Shown here one piece after another: positions 52,298 to 64,000 of a DNA stretch of 64,000 bases (positions are counted from its first letter, which is position 1; each line of letters opens with the position of its first letter). The position numbers were made by a program, and so were the translations under genes. The notes below the pieces were generated by a model. It did no database searches. It worked only from the letters and a program-made list of their open reading frames with translations, and was not told the origin of the DNA. The DNA is from Diphasiastrum complanatum (Eukaryota; Streptophyta; Lycopodiopsida; Lycopodiales; Lycopodiaceae): positions 2,317,334 to 2,381,333 of the forward strand of contig CM055100.1 in NCBI GenBank assembly GCA_029204225.1, given 5' to 3'.

Positions 52298-52711
52298 TGT
52301 AGTAGGTTTCTTTCCTTGCCTAACCTCAATCCAAGATCTAATCAATCTAGCATCAAAGAGATGAAGTTAGTTGTCATGCATAGATTCATTCCCATGAGGG
52401 CGATAGTATAGTTCAGATTTCAGCATGATGGAAGATCCAAATCTAACTCTAACATCCATTAACCCTAAGCATTAACACTACATCCACTAACACTAGATCC
52501 ACAACAAGATAGCTTACTCTTTCTCTCTCTCCCTTTCTCCCTTATAAAAAGTATAAAACCATGCAATCCCAATAACAATCAGATTCAACAATTGATAAAT
52601 CATCCAAAATAAGCATGAGAGATGGAGGAAAAGTGATAGAGAGCAAGGACATTCATCAATCCATTTCATAAGAGAACCAATCTGCTTTATTGAATTGAAG
52701 AAATAAACATG
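52298..52711 (-). mobile_element. Gypsy LTR fragment (family of 22325-23021)
   Basis: It starts at the exact LTR edge (TGTAGTAGGTTTC) and matches the first ~415 bp of the 22325 LTR ('tttccttgcctaacct.aatccaagatcta', 'gagcgatagtatagttcagatttca'). No primer site lies to its left, so this is the outer edge of a 3' LTR of a minus-strand element. It breaks off into protease sequence at ~52712. Confidence 0.8.
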
Positions 52712-52903
52712 TGTATGAACTGTACTCCTGCAATTCTGACAAGTATATCTTCAACCATTTCTCATGAACGAACTATAGTTTGATCAACTAGCTTATTAGC
52801 AAATGTAGCAGGCTTGATCTTTGTAAGGCCCCATTTTAAATATAGCTTTGTAGAGAGCAGGTTAACTCTTGAACTGCCATCTATCACGGCTACTGTCTAC
52901 TAG
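52712..52903 (-). pseudogene. Gypsy protease fragment
   Basis: It matches 18930-19113 ('gaactgtactcct.caat.ctgacaggtatatcttc', 'gtagcaggctt.atctt', 'ccatctatcacggct'). This covers the D-G-G active-site end and the strands after it. It is fused directly to an LTR scrap of its own family on the left and to copia gag on the right. Confidence 0.75.
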
Positions 52904-53240
52904 AAAATATTTGCCTCCTTAGGGTCAATACCCTAGATGTGGACTTTGATTCAAAGAGTTTCTTCAAGGCATTCCATGCCTCACTTGCACTTTGACACTT
53001 ACCAACTTCCTTGAGAAGTTCACTAGTAACATTCATTTTAATGATATGAAGAGCCCTTTTAGCCTTATTATCAAACCTTTGTTGCTCTTGAGTTGTGGGT
53101 GGTCGCTCTTCAGTTCCTACAACTATGTCCATGAGTTCATTCAACTCGAGTAAGGATTCCATCCTCACTTTCCAAGTAGAGAAGTTTGATGAACTCAACC
53201 TATCATTAGTTTCTAACATGATCCCACCATTGGAAGCCAT
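52890..53240 (-). pseudogene. Copia E gag, N-terminal part
   Basis: Start MASNGGIMLETNDRLSSSNF, STWKVRMESLLELNELMDIV, then RPPTTQEQQRFDNKAKRALH, IIKMNVTSELLKEVGKCQSA, LFESKSTSRVLTLRRQIFSS. The first ~115 residues of copia Gag are intact, then cut by the gypsy protease junction at ~52903. The upstream leader, primer site and LTR are present in the right order and orientation. Confidence 0.85.
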
Positions 53241-54397
53241 GAATATAATGATTCTTCAACTTTTAGGTTGTGTCCTAATGTACCTAGCACTCATTTTCCT
53301 CTCAACAAATGATGGATAAGGAGATCTCAAAAGATCTAGGACCCTAAAACACTTCTATCTTGAACCTGGCTGTTTTCCAAGCATAGAAAGGAAGATTGAA
53401 ACACATGCAACACTTTGCACACACTAAGAATGGATTACAAACTCAAATCAACCTGAACACACTCTTGATTAAGCTCTCAAACTTTCCATCAAGTGACCAA
53501 ATCAAGTTATGGTGTGAAGAGTTACTTGCATTCTTAGAAAATACAAAAGACTAGGTTGCCAAGAATACCTAGAATTGAAGAAACTTGACCAACATATGAT
53601 CAACACACTAAGATATTGATTCAACCTGTAAAACCACATGTAAACCACACTTCTAAAAGATTATAAACTCCAAAAAATGATAAATACAAGCTTTAGAGGT
53701 GAATGAAAGCTTTAGAGCACACACTTAGTGAATCACAAGACTAGCTTCACTAGCTTGTCAAATCTTGGTGTTTAGATGTAGATCTAAGATCACTAATGTT
53801 CCTCAACCTATTAAGAACCTAAAAATACATTTGCATAATGGTTAAAACCTTCCAGCAAATGCTCCAATCAAATTACATTAGGAGAGTTACTTACATGCTC
53901 AACAAAGTACACCACAATTTATGCAAAAGATTGTTGACAATCTGTTCACCCAAAAAGGGATCTTTCATCCAAGTGGGAGCTTTGCTCAGCCTTTTGGAGA
54001 AATACAAAATCACTCAAAGAGTATTTGTCATCCACTTAAGGAGAAGGTTCATCCACTTAAGGAGAGTGTTCATCAACAAAGGAGAGTGTTCATCCATAGA
54101 AGTGGAGATTGTCAACAATACATTGAACAGAACATTATTAGTATTAAATATACACAAGCCTCACAATCAACAAATGATTAGGTGTTATGATCTGATCCAA
54201 AATAGCCTCTTATCAGCCTCTGATCTTCAATATACCTGAAATATGCTTTTGATCCACAAGTTCAACTCACAAAACAAAAGTTAGTAAGATTTGATCAACA
54301 ATGCAATGCATAATCATGCTAGAACTTGATCAAACATCCAAATATCACTATAAATGGAAACCTTAATAAAAATAACAACCAACTAGCTCTGATACCA
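53241..54397 (-). promoter_or_regulatory. Copia E leader with minisatellite, and primer site
   Basis: The primer site TGGTATCAGAGC (minus strand, 54386-54397) abuts the LTR. The ~1.15 kb leader contains a 20-21 bp minisatellite at about 54038-54100 (units 'ggagaaggttcatccactta', 'ggagagtgttcatcaacaaa', 'ggagagtgttcatccataga'). The short frames crossing it are not genes. Confidence 0.75.
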
Positions 54398-55050
54398 TGT
54401 GAAAAAAATGGATCTTGAATGGATCCAAACTCCTAAAATACTTGGCTAAGATCTTTGCACAACAAGCTACAAAAGCTAGAAATGGCAAAGCATCCTAATG
54501 CTACCTTTGATACACATGAACTTGACAAAGCATTGAAGAGACAAAAGAAACTAATAAAAGATACTGATGGCAGCCAAAAATAGCAGCAAACAGGGCTCCC
54601 AATAGCAGCCTACCACTTTTAAAAACCTCTTAAGATCATACACAAAAGCTTGAAGACAATACACAAAGCAACGCTCTTAATGGAGGAAGAAACTGTGACA
54701 ATGATCTATTGATCTCTCTCAACAATACAGTAAGTTTCTCCAACCTGTTCTCCATGAGTTTCAGCCTAATATAGGTGTGAGAGATGACTCTCTCTCCTCT
54801 CTCTAGAACTTAGGAACCAATTTTAGGGCACTAGTAGCCTAAAATAGCCAATTTTGGCCTATATGTCCAAATAACATGATTTTGGTGTCATTTCGAAGAT
54901 CCTGAAGTTTGAGACTTTATAAATATGAAATATCTACTAAAATAAAATTATCTAGGCCTCTTTCACATGTGTGAAAGGTTTGATCCAAAACTATGTACAA
55001 AAATTGCCAATTTAGGTCTCAAACTAGCTAGGAAATGTTGACAATTTTCA
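54398..55050 (-). mobile_element. Copia E 5' LTR
   Basis: In element orientation TGAAAATTGTCAACATTTCC...TTTTTTTCACA, 653 bp. The upstream edge is supported by the partial copy at 5744-5995, which stops at the same place. CACATGTGTG (54965-54974) sits where the other copy has CACACGTGTG. Confidence 0.8.
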
Positions 55051-56785
55051 TGTTGGCTAAATCCAAAGATTGAATGCATTCATCATCAAAACGGGGTCAT
55101 GCAGTGGTAGACTGTTATTGGAATCCTAGAAACAAAAAGGAGCAAAATTGAATCGAACCTTCAGATTCAAACTATGTCGAAGACAAGACAGAATGCTCTA
55201 GAGCAGCAGAAGACAAGGCAACAAGGAGCTCAACAACCTATGTTAGTGCTGGTCTATGTCGTTCATCTAATTCAATTCCAGAAGTAGTACTTGATTCAGG
55301 AGCCACCTCACATTTTGTTTCCTCGAAACAAATTCTATCTGAGTACAAGAAGATGAAATATTCAAGATTCATTATACTTGGAGACGGTTCTAAGCACGTG
55401 GTTAATGGAACTGGTGTACTATGGCTGGACACGAATCAGGGTGACAAGAAACTAGAAGAAGTTCTCTATGTCCCTACTCTTGACAAAGATCTTCTATCCA
55501 TAGCTAAGATAGTCGATACAGGCATGTCAGTAACCTTCACAAAGAACTCTTATAAACTGTTCGAGGAAGATTCTGATACCCTAGTTGCTAAAGTCAACAG
55601 AGAAGGAAATTTATATCACCTGAACATTTGAACAAGAATCGAACAAGCCAATCAAACTCAGGAATCAACAGATATATTGTGGCACAAGAGGCTATGTCAC
55701 ATAAACATGGAAGCCTTGTACCAAGCCAACAAAAGTCAGAGAATTGAAGGAGTCGAAATCAAAGTAGAGATATTCGAACTACCTGCGAATCCTGTCTTAA
55801 AGGCAAGATGACTAGAACACCTTTCAATAAGGATGTATATAAAGCAACTAAGGTACTTGAAATTGTGCATTCAGATATTTGTGGACCACTTGGAGTATTG
55901 TCATTGGGTGATGCAAAATACTTCATAACATTTATTGATGACTTCAGCAAGTTTGCTGTGGTATACTTTATACATACTAAATCTGAAGCTTTCGAGAAAT
56001 TTGTTGAGTACACGAATTGGGCTGAGAAACAAACAGGCAATAAGTTGAAGCAAATTCGCATAGATTGTAGAGCTGAGTACATTTCCAATGAATTCAAAGC
56101 TTACTGTACTGATTGAGGTATTATGCACACGAAGACTGTATCTTACACACCTTAGCACAATGGAATAGCTGAACGAAGAAATCATACACTTATGAAAGTT
56201 GCAAGGTGTATGATGGCTCATGCAAAAGCACCAAAACAGTTGTGGGCAGAAGTAGTGGCTACATCAAATTATCTTCAGAATCGTATTCTGAAATCTTGAA
56301 TACCAAATAAAACTCCTCATGAGATATGGTGGAAGTCGAAGCCAAATTTTGCACATGTTCGGACATTCGGATGCACAATGTATATGCACATACTAGGTAA
56401 GTTGAAAAAGAAACTCGATGAAAAGACAAAACAAGGTTTTCTGGTAGGATTCGAGTTACATTCGTCATATTCTTGTATCTATGTACCCGAAACTGGCAAG
56501 ATAAAAGTTGTTCGAGATGTTAAATTTGACGAGTCAAAATACATAGCAAACAGTGATCTAGTCGGCTATGAAATTCTCAAAAACTATTGCCAACAACGAC
56601 AGAGGGAAAACAAGCAGAAGATGAAAGAGAATTACCAGATTCAGAGGGAGGTCACAATTGAGTACCTAACAGACTCGAACCGCCAGCCAAATTCCAGCAG
56701 ACAAGGACCAATCAGAATCGAACTCGAAACCTGCAAATTCAAACTCGAGTTCGTGTTCATTTCTTTTTCATCCTTTGCCAAATAA
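55051..56785 (+). pseudogene. Copia F: knuckle, protease and integrase
   Basis: It begins in the second Gag knuckle (NPKIECIHHQ; RGHAVVDCYWNPRNK) and so resembles copia D. Protease: VVLDSGATSHFVSSKQILSE, D-S-G intact. The open frame 55353-55631 covers LGDGSKHVVNGTGVLWLDTN and VLYVPTLDKDLLSIAKIVDT. Integrase: LWHKRLCHINMEALYQ, ILKGKMTRTPFN-like start, EIVHSDICGPLGVLSLGDAK, FITFIDDFSKFAVVYFIHTK, RIDCRAEYISNEFKAYCTD, stop, HNGIAERRNHTLMKVARCM. The second Asp block reads RIDCRAEY instead of RSDNGGEY; the catalytic Asp is kept. The C-terminal part ends at 56785. RT and RNase H are missing, replaced by a LINE. Confidence 0.85.
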
Positions 56786-56849
56786 ACTGCGCATTTTGTT
56801 AGTAGAATCAAGATTTGACTGATTAGTTGCTCTACACTTCTCTCTTTTG

Positions 56850-59035
56850 TTGAGGACTTTGAACTTGATTCTGATATGCAGCTCTCAAAATCTCATTTTC
56901 TTAATGCTTTTCTACGCAGCCCTCATCTGTCAACTAGAGGTCCTTCTAGTATGGTTTTCGAGCATCTTTGTGACTGTGTCTCTCCTGATGATTCTGCTAG
57001 CGGGTTTGGTTTGCTCTTCCATAGCATGTGGGCGTATTCCTCTTTCTATTGCTCGTATTCTTGGTGTTGCTCGTTTGATAGCCTTGGATATGTCTAGCAG
57101 TGGCATGTGTCCCATTGTTGTTGGAGAGGTTTTATACAGATTGGTTTCTAGGGCTCTTGGTTTTCAGCTTCGTGACAGTTTCATGACCACCTATTTCCTC
57201 ATCGATTTGGTTGTGCTACTCCTGGTGGGTTGCGAGACAGTCGTACATGCTTTGTGTGCTACCTTGGATCTTCATCCAGATTGGGTTATCCTTCAAGTGG
57301 ATGTTAAAAACGCTTTTAATTCTGTTTCTCGAGGGGCCATTTTCCAAGAACTTCGTGCGGCTCATGGTCCACTCGCTCAGCTCATCCTGTTTGTTCACTC
57401 TTTTTATTCCATGGATGTGCCTCTTTTTTTTAGTCATGCTTCTCACTTAGGTGATGTTTCGATTATCCCTTCTACTGATGGTATCAGAGAAAGTGAGCCC
57501 TTGGGTGGCATTCTTTTTGCATTGGCACACTTTTGAGCATTGCGAGCTTCTTCTGTTGCTTTTCTTTCTTGTTTGTTTCCCTCTATTGCTGATGAAACAC
57601 ATATTATGGGACCTGCTAATGACGTCTTTCCGGCTTTGGGCCTCACCATGAATCCCTCTAAGTGTGTTGCTTGGTGTCCTTAGGGCTTCCTTTCTGAGCT
57701 CCCTTTACCTTCATGTTTCAATACTCTGGTTGATGGGATTTGAGCGCTTGGTATTCCTATATGTTTTTCAGACTTTGTGGCTTCCTCTTTGTGGGACACT
57801 TTGGGTGCGTATCTTTGTCACGCTGATTTGCTATCAAAGCTTGGCAATGCTCAAGTTTCTCTAGGGATTCTCACTCAATGCTTCGCTCAATGGCCAAGTT
57901 ATATTCTACGGTGTGTTCTTCTCTCTCCTGATGTTTTGGATTTGCTACAGGATTTCGATAGTACTTTATCAGATATTCTGGGTCGCTTGATGGATTCGGA
58001 ATCCTTTCATATTTCCAATGGTCAGTTCGTTAAGCGACAAGTCTCTCTTCCCGCTTCTTCCGGAGGTGTTGGCCTTACTTGCACAGCTTCTATTGCTCTA
58101 GCTACTTTTCTAGGAAGTTGGACCCTTGTTGCCTTTGCACTTGTCTCTCGATTTCAACAGGACAACAAGCCCATTCTACTTGATTCAATAGCTCATGTGG
58201 AAACATACATTCTTCCCAATGAAACTCGGGCTCACCTTATGTCTTGTGCAGGCCCAGGAGCTGGTGTTTGGCTTGTTGACCTGTTATTCCACACTTGCGC
58301 CTTTCTTCAGAGATGTTTTTCACCACTCTTCGAGTTAGGTTGGGTCTCCCTCATCCAGTGCTTGCAGGCTTGACAAAATGTTCCTGTGGTCACCCTCTTG
58401 ATTCTATTGGCACTCATCTCATGTGTTGCCCTTCTAGCGGAGAGCGCACTATGACTCATGACTCCATTCATGATGTATTGGCATCTATTGCATATGAGTG
58501 CGGCTTTCATGTTGTCCAGGAGCAAACCCACATCTTGCCTATGTCTGATTCATAGTCGTCTCGGCATCGAGTTGATCTTGTTCTTTCGCACGAGGGGATT
58601 CACACGCTTGGGGATGTGTTGTTGCTGATCCTTCATGGCCAGACCTTCTTCGTCGTGCTTCAACTACTCAAGGTGCTGCTACTTCTCATGCAACTCATGA
58701 TAAAGAGCGGGAATATTCACATCGCACTCCTGGAGAAGACTTTATTCCTTTTGCCTTGGAAACATATGGGTGCCTACATAAGAAATTCGATGATTTTCTA
58801 TCATCTTGTGCAGGTTTTGCAGCGAAGCTCCAAGGACGTGGTGCCTCACCTTTATCTATCCTTACGGCTTATTATCATCAACGAGTTTCTATGACTTTAC
58901 AATGCACTCAGGCACTTGCAATACTTCGACATGCCGTAGTTGCAGGAACGGCTGCTTCACAGCTTCCTGCACTACTTAAACTTCCAACTGTCTTAACTAG
59001 CAACTTACACCAAGAAGTAGGCTTTATGTAGATAC
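56850..59035 (+). pseudogene. Non-LTR (LINE-like) reverse transcriptase with C-terminal nuclease-like region
   Basis: One frame runs from 56847 to 58373, broken only by three stops (57534, ~57679, ~57742). RT blocks: GVARLIALDMSSSGMCPIVV, GEVLYRLVSRALGFQL; LVGCETVVHALCATLDLHPD; VILQVDVKNAFNSVSRGAIF (catalytic Asp); ESEPLGGILFALAHF; SIADETHIMGPANDV, where the usual (Y/F)ADD is IADE; then LTMNPSKCVAW. After a shift near 58300: LGLPHPVLAGLTKCSCGHPL, DSIGTHLMCC (Cys-X-Cys...His-X3-Cys). RHRVDLVLSHEGIHTLGD then VVADPSWPDLLRR (after another shift at ~58618) resembles a restriction-like endonuclease. An ordered tail (FIPFALETYGCLHKKFDDFL, LSILTAYYHQRVSMTLQCTQ) follows. No APE endonuclease and no poly-A tail were seen. 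Confidence 0.72.
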
Positions 59036-59590
59036 TCTGTGAGATTGTTGCTTTGTTATAGTTGTATAGTGTCTCAATTCGCCTTATGGCCTTTACACTT
59101 TCTACATGCATTCCTTTGTACTTCGATGGGTTTCTCCATCTTAACAAAATGATTTTGTCATCGAACATGTTCACCTTACATAGAAGACAAGCTTCATACT
59201 CTCACAATGTTTCCAAGGGAAGTGAGGCTAGACAATACCACGACGACTTTACAAGAATGAGAAGGGGCATCCATAGTCGTCCACTAACACCCACCATGTT
59301 AATACATTGGGGCATGATCCTTCAACCAACAACATTGAGGCATGATTTGACACCATAATTAATTGTTGTTAGGCACCCCATAAGGGTGTTACCAAGGGGA
59401 CATCATAGGGAAGTTACCAATTCTTGGTTGGGTTCATTGGGATTTATCCTCAATGGCCTCATCGTGTTAGCAGTTATGTGAGCACAGAAGCGGAAGGGGG
59501 TGGCACCATCAGTATCAATGGCTGAAGCCCAACCCTCTACGGCTGGACCTTTTTCCCAAACACCAAGGGGGAAGGATGTCAATATCAGAG
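59036..59590. other. No gene seen
   Basis: Between the LINE and the next gypsy piece. A plus-strand frame at 59062-59358 shows no domain. Phrases such as 'ccccataagggtg' and 'accaaggggacatca' lack homology that I can see elsewhere in the window. It may contain the LINE 3' end, but no A tract marks it. Confidence 0.4.
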
Positions 59591-61110
59591 AATCCACCAT
59601 TTGATACAAGAAGCACAGGTGAAGGAAGCTACACAAGTAAAAGCAAAACCTACAATGCCTCCAACCTTTGAAGTACTAGTACTACCAGCAGGTTCGCCGC
59701 AACGATCGGATCTAAATGATTGTTTACACCATCAGGAGGTCCCTTTTCAAATGGCAGAACCTGAGGTTCCACGAACAGAATTTAACACGAGTATACTATC
59801 CACCCGAATGAAAGTGTCCATCAGAGAGTTCATGCGGATCGCACCACAAGCAAAGAGTGTTCTGGCAGAATGGTTAAATTAGAAATCGGAGACATCAACA
59901 AGGGAACCCTTGTACTATGCCGGATATGAGAAAACCAGCAACATCCTCAATATTGGAGCAGTGTGGGAGAGTGAACAACACAACACCACCCTGTCAATTA
60001 AGCACAAGCAATACCAGGATGAAGCGACAATGGTAGATGGAGGATATGGGGTTAATTTGATCTCCACTACCTTGTATCAGCAGAAAAGGGGTCTACAAGG
60101 GCTAAGGACGACAAAATTTGCTATCAAATTAGTTGACCAATTCTGTGTATGACCAAAAGGTGGAGTTGAGGATATACCGATAAAGATACGGGGACTGCAA
60201 TTTGAGGATATACCGGTAAAGATGGCGGGAGTGCAATTTTGTGATCACCTTCATGGTCATGGAAATTCTTGAATCTCCTTCCACCTCTGGAAATTCTTGA
60301 AGATCCTTCCGCCTATCGAGTCTTACTGGAAAAACTTTACTTGAGAGTCTCGAAAGTGGTTCACAACTAGAGTACCGAAAAACTCACATTCAAAAATAGA
60401 GAGCAAGCAGTGAAGGTAGATCCAACCACATGGGCGGTGGAACTTGTCGCTCCCAAGGTGGATGATGACTCCACCGCACATCACATTATTAATCACCCAA
60501 AGCCAATCAAGAGTGGTCATTACAATTCTCAAATGCATATAGTGCGATGGATAGAGGCATTAGCTATAGTTGACTGTATGGCTGGGCATATGTGTCAACC
60601 AGATTTTGATTCAGAACCTAGCACTTTCTCATTGAAAAGATATACTCTGGACATGCCAATTACTTATGGGAAAAATATGCATGGATGGCAGCAGAACCTA
60701 TTCCTAAGATATTTGAACACAATCTTGTACCCTGGAAACATGCATTTTTGTATAATGAAGAAGTCGAGCTGACCGACAAACAGATCCTACGACACATGGA
60801 TCCCGACCGATATGGCATGAGAAAAATACTAGCTCAACCTCTACAAAAATCTCTGCTAGCAAAAGTTTCCAAGGTTGAACCACCCAAGGCACCTATCTTG
60901 AAAAAGAATCAATTGAAACAACGCTACAACTAGGTGATCCATTTGATGTCCACTCAGTTCATGCGGCTATGGAATCTGTTGATAGAATATTGAGATTGTT
61001 TCGCATGGTCATACAAGGATTTAAAAGGTATACCACCAATCGTAGTCCAGCATGCCATACCCTTGGTAGATGGAGCAGTCCCCAACTACTATAATGTATC
61101 TAGCTTGAGT
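59591..61110 (+). pseudogene. Gypsy remnant: linker, protease and RT start
   Basis: It belongs to the family of the 17-23 kb element. Linker: DLNDCLHHQEVPFQMAEPEV, LSTRMKVSIREFMRIAPQAK. Lead-in: NILNIGAVWESEQHN. Protease: TMVDGGYGVNLISTTLYQQK, again D-G-G. Then come VEDIPIKIRGLQF, a ~45 bp internal duplication (60165-60235, 'gaggatataccg.taaagat' twice), and REQAVKVDPTTWAVELVAPK. Later frames give PKIFEHNLVPWKHAFLYNEE and ILRHMDPDRYGMRK. The RT lead-in DLKGIPPIVVQHAIPLVDGA, VPN is at ~61017-61088. Stops and shifts abound. Confidence 0.75.
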
Positions 61111-62765
61111 ACCTCATGCCATAGGATGAATAGGACCAACATAGTCAAGTCTTTATTTCTCAAACAGTACTTGTGCTAAAATTGGATGTAACAGTTCATC
61201 ATTCTATCTCGTAGGATGACCAGCACATTGACAAACATCACAAGACTGAATATACTTTTTAGTATCTTTATAAAGCGTAGGCCACCAGCGTCCTGATTGT
61301 AAAATCTTATGAGCAGTAATATCAGTTGCAAAATTACCTCCTCTCATCTCATCATGTGACAACATGATTAAATTAGGTATATGTGTGGTAAGACACATCT
61401 CGAAAGAATATCAACAACTCCTTGATGATACAGCTGTCCAGTGATCAATTGATAAGGTTGTGCTTTTACAATCAATCTCCATTGTTGAACTTTGGAAAAT
61501 GATTCATTAGGTTGACCCATAATCAAATATTCAACAATGTTCGCTAACCATTTGTAGCATCTGGTAGTTCATCATCAACTTCTGTATTAACTGGTTGTGT
61601 CTGTATTTTTAAAACATGATCAACAAGATAATGACGTTTACCCTTCCAAACCACAGTTTAGAAATCAAACTTAGATAGTAAAAGTAACCATCTTGCAATG
61701 TGTCCCATATTGCATGTCTTGTTCACTAAATAAAGCAAAGGCTGATGATCCATATAAAATGCAAAATGTGTTGCCGTCAAATAATGATGAAACTTCTTCA
61801 CAAAGAAAACCAGCCAACGCTTTTCGCTTTGTTGTGGAACAGTTCACTTTAGCATCATTAAGTTGGCGGCTAACAAATCTAATAGGAAAGTCTTTCTTAT
61901 ATTCACCCAACTAAGTTAACAAGGATCCAATAGCATATTTCATTAGTATGCACTTGAAATTCTATTGTCCAATTAGGTGCTCATAATATTGGTGCAAAAA
62001 CTAAGACTTTTTCTAATTTTTCAAATGATTCCAATGTCTCAACTATCCAAATTGGTACAATGGTCAACCTGTATATAGGTCGTGCTAAATCTGCGAAGAA
62101 CATGATAAATATTCGATAATAATTTGCATGACCTACAAAAATGTAAACTCCTCTAATAGTTCCTAGAGGGAGTAATACCATAATAATTTTGATCTTAGAA
62201 AAATCTGTAGCAATGTTGTGTCTCGAAATTATGTGGCCTAGAGTAATCCAAATTTGACATTTTTTGGATTCAAAGAGATTTGGTACTAACAACAACATTC
62301 AAAGCACTTTCTCCAAGTGTTCGAGATGTTCTGGCTTCAAGATTATCCAAATAGGTTTTAACAAATTTCTGTAAATAATCCTTGAAAGCAAACTGTATAA
62401 CTCATTGAAATGTATTTGGTATGTTACATAGCCCAAAAGGCATAACTCTGTAAGCATAGTCTCCCATTTTGTTGCAAAGGCTGTTTTGTGCTAATCAGCA
62501 TGAGCAATCTTCACTTGATTGTATCCACTAAATCCATCCAAAAGACTCTAAGCTTTAGCACCAACAAGGTGATCCAAAATGCTTTTCGCGAAAGGTAATG
62601 GAAAATGATCACTTCGTGTAACCTTGTTCAAAGCCTTAATGTTCAAACAAATACGCATCTTGCCATTTGTTTTGGGTATAATAACAATGGGTAAAATCCA
62701 TTCAGTATGCTCGATCTCGTAAATGAAATCATCTTCCAGTAATCTTGTCAGATTGTAGGAAAGAC
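61111..62765 (-). pseudogene. Gypsy remnant: RT, RNase H and integrase zinc domain (minus strand)
   Basis: From 62765 leftward: YNLTRLLEDDFIYEIEHTEW, ILPIVIIPKTNGKMRICLNI, KALNKVTRSDHFPLPFAKSI, LLDGFSGYNQVKIAHAD, YAYRVMPFGLCNIPNTFQ, then FKDYLQKFVKTYLDN where the YxDD box should be. A deletion follows. RT thumb: CQIWITLGHIISRHNIATDF, GHANYYRIFIMFFADLARPI (62298-61981). RNase H: FPIRFVSRQLNDAKVNCSTT, KRKALA (61910-61671). Integrase zinc domain: LSHDEMRGGNFATDITAHKI, RWWPTLYKDTKKYIQSCDVC (61398-61204). Order is correct, but every part has frame breaks. It faces the plus-strand remnant on its left. Confidence 0.8.

Positions 62766-64000
<1,235 letters not shown>

Overview
The window is repeat-rich nuclear DNA of a land plant, probably a vascular plant with a large, transposon-filled genome. 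The evidence is one intact plant polysaccharide gene (DUF579), two spliced exons of a YbeY endoribonuclease gene, plant-type Ty1/copia and Ty3/gypsy elements primed by initiator-Met or Asp tRNA, and a Helitron-type helicase scrap. The sequence does not identify the species.

Layout. 1-815: tail and 3' LTR of a decayed chromovirus. 800-4011: a tandem array of three ~1.08 kb copia LTR-gag units, the third split by a ~627 bp inverted-repeat element. 4.2-10.5 kb: gypsy and copia scraps, microsatellites and unassigned AT-rich DNA. 10558-16744: an LTR-bounded chromovirus that lost most of RT/RNase H. 17.0-23.0 kb: a minus-strand gypsy element (Asp-tRNA primer site) that lost RT. 23.1-24.6 kb: another gypsy gag, a Helitron helicase fragment and a copia-type LTR that heads about 3 kb of non-coding DNA.

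27.6-31.0 kb is the host-gene island: the last exons of a YbeY-like gene, then an intact DUF579 (glucuronoxylan/arabinogalactan methyltransferase-type) gene, whose upstream DNA has a five-fold periodic repeat and three CACGTG boxes. The rest is mostly retroelements.

34.4-51.4 kb is a nest. Copia A (5' part 36351-38118, 3' part 50531-51394) was entered by copia B of the same family (38119-50530, target duplication AAAAG). B was then entered on the other strand by copia C (43346-49661). The two 862 bp LTRs of C read as identical, and C keeps every catalytic motif but has one dinucleotide-run frameshift between its integrase halves.

51.6-56.8 kb is a mosaic of gypsy and copia pieces. 56.85-59.03 kb is a non-LTR (LINE-like) reverse transcriptase gene with a C-terminal Cys/His motif and a restriction-endonuclease-like segment, unlike the usual plant L1/RTE lineages. 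59.6-62.8 kb holds two oppositely oriented gypsy remnants. The window ends in a copia integrase that starts exactly at a (CT)61 tract.

I see no new multi-gene system. The most interesting items are the LINE, the dated copia nest, recurring short motifs shared among retroelements (GGCGAAGG and CACACGTGTG), and the regulatory structure upstream of the DUF579 gene.
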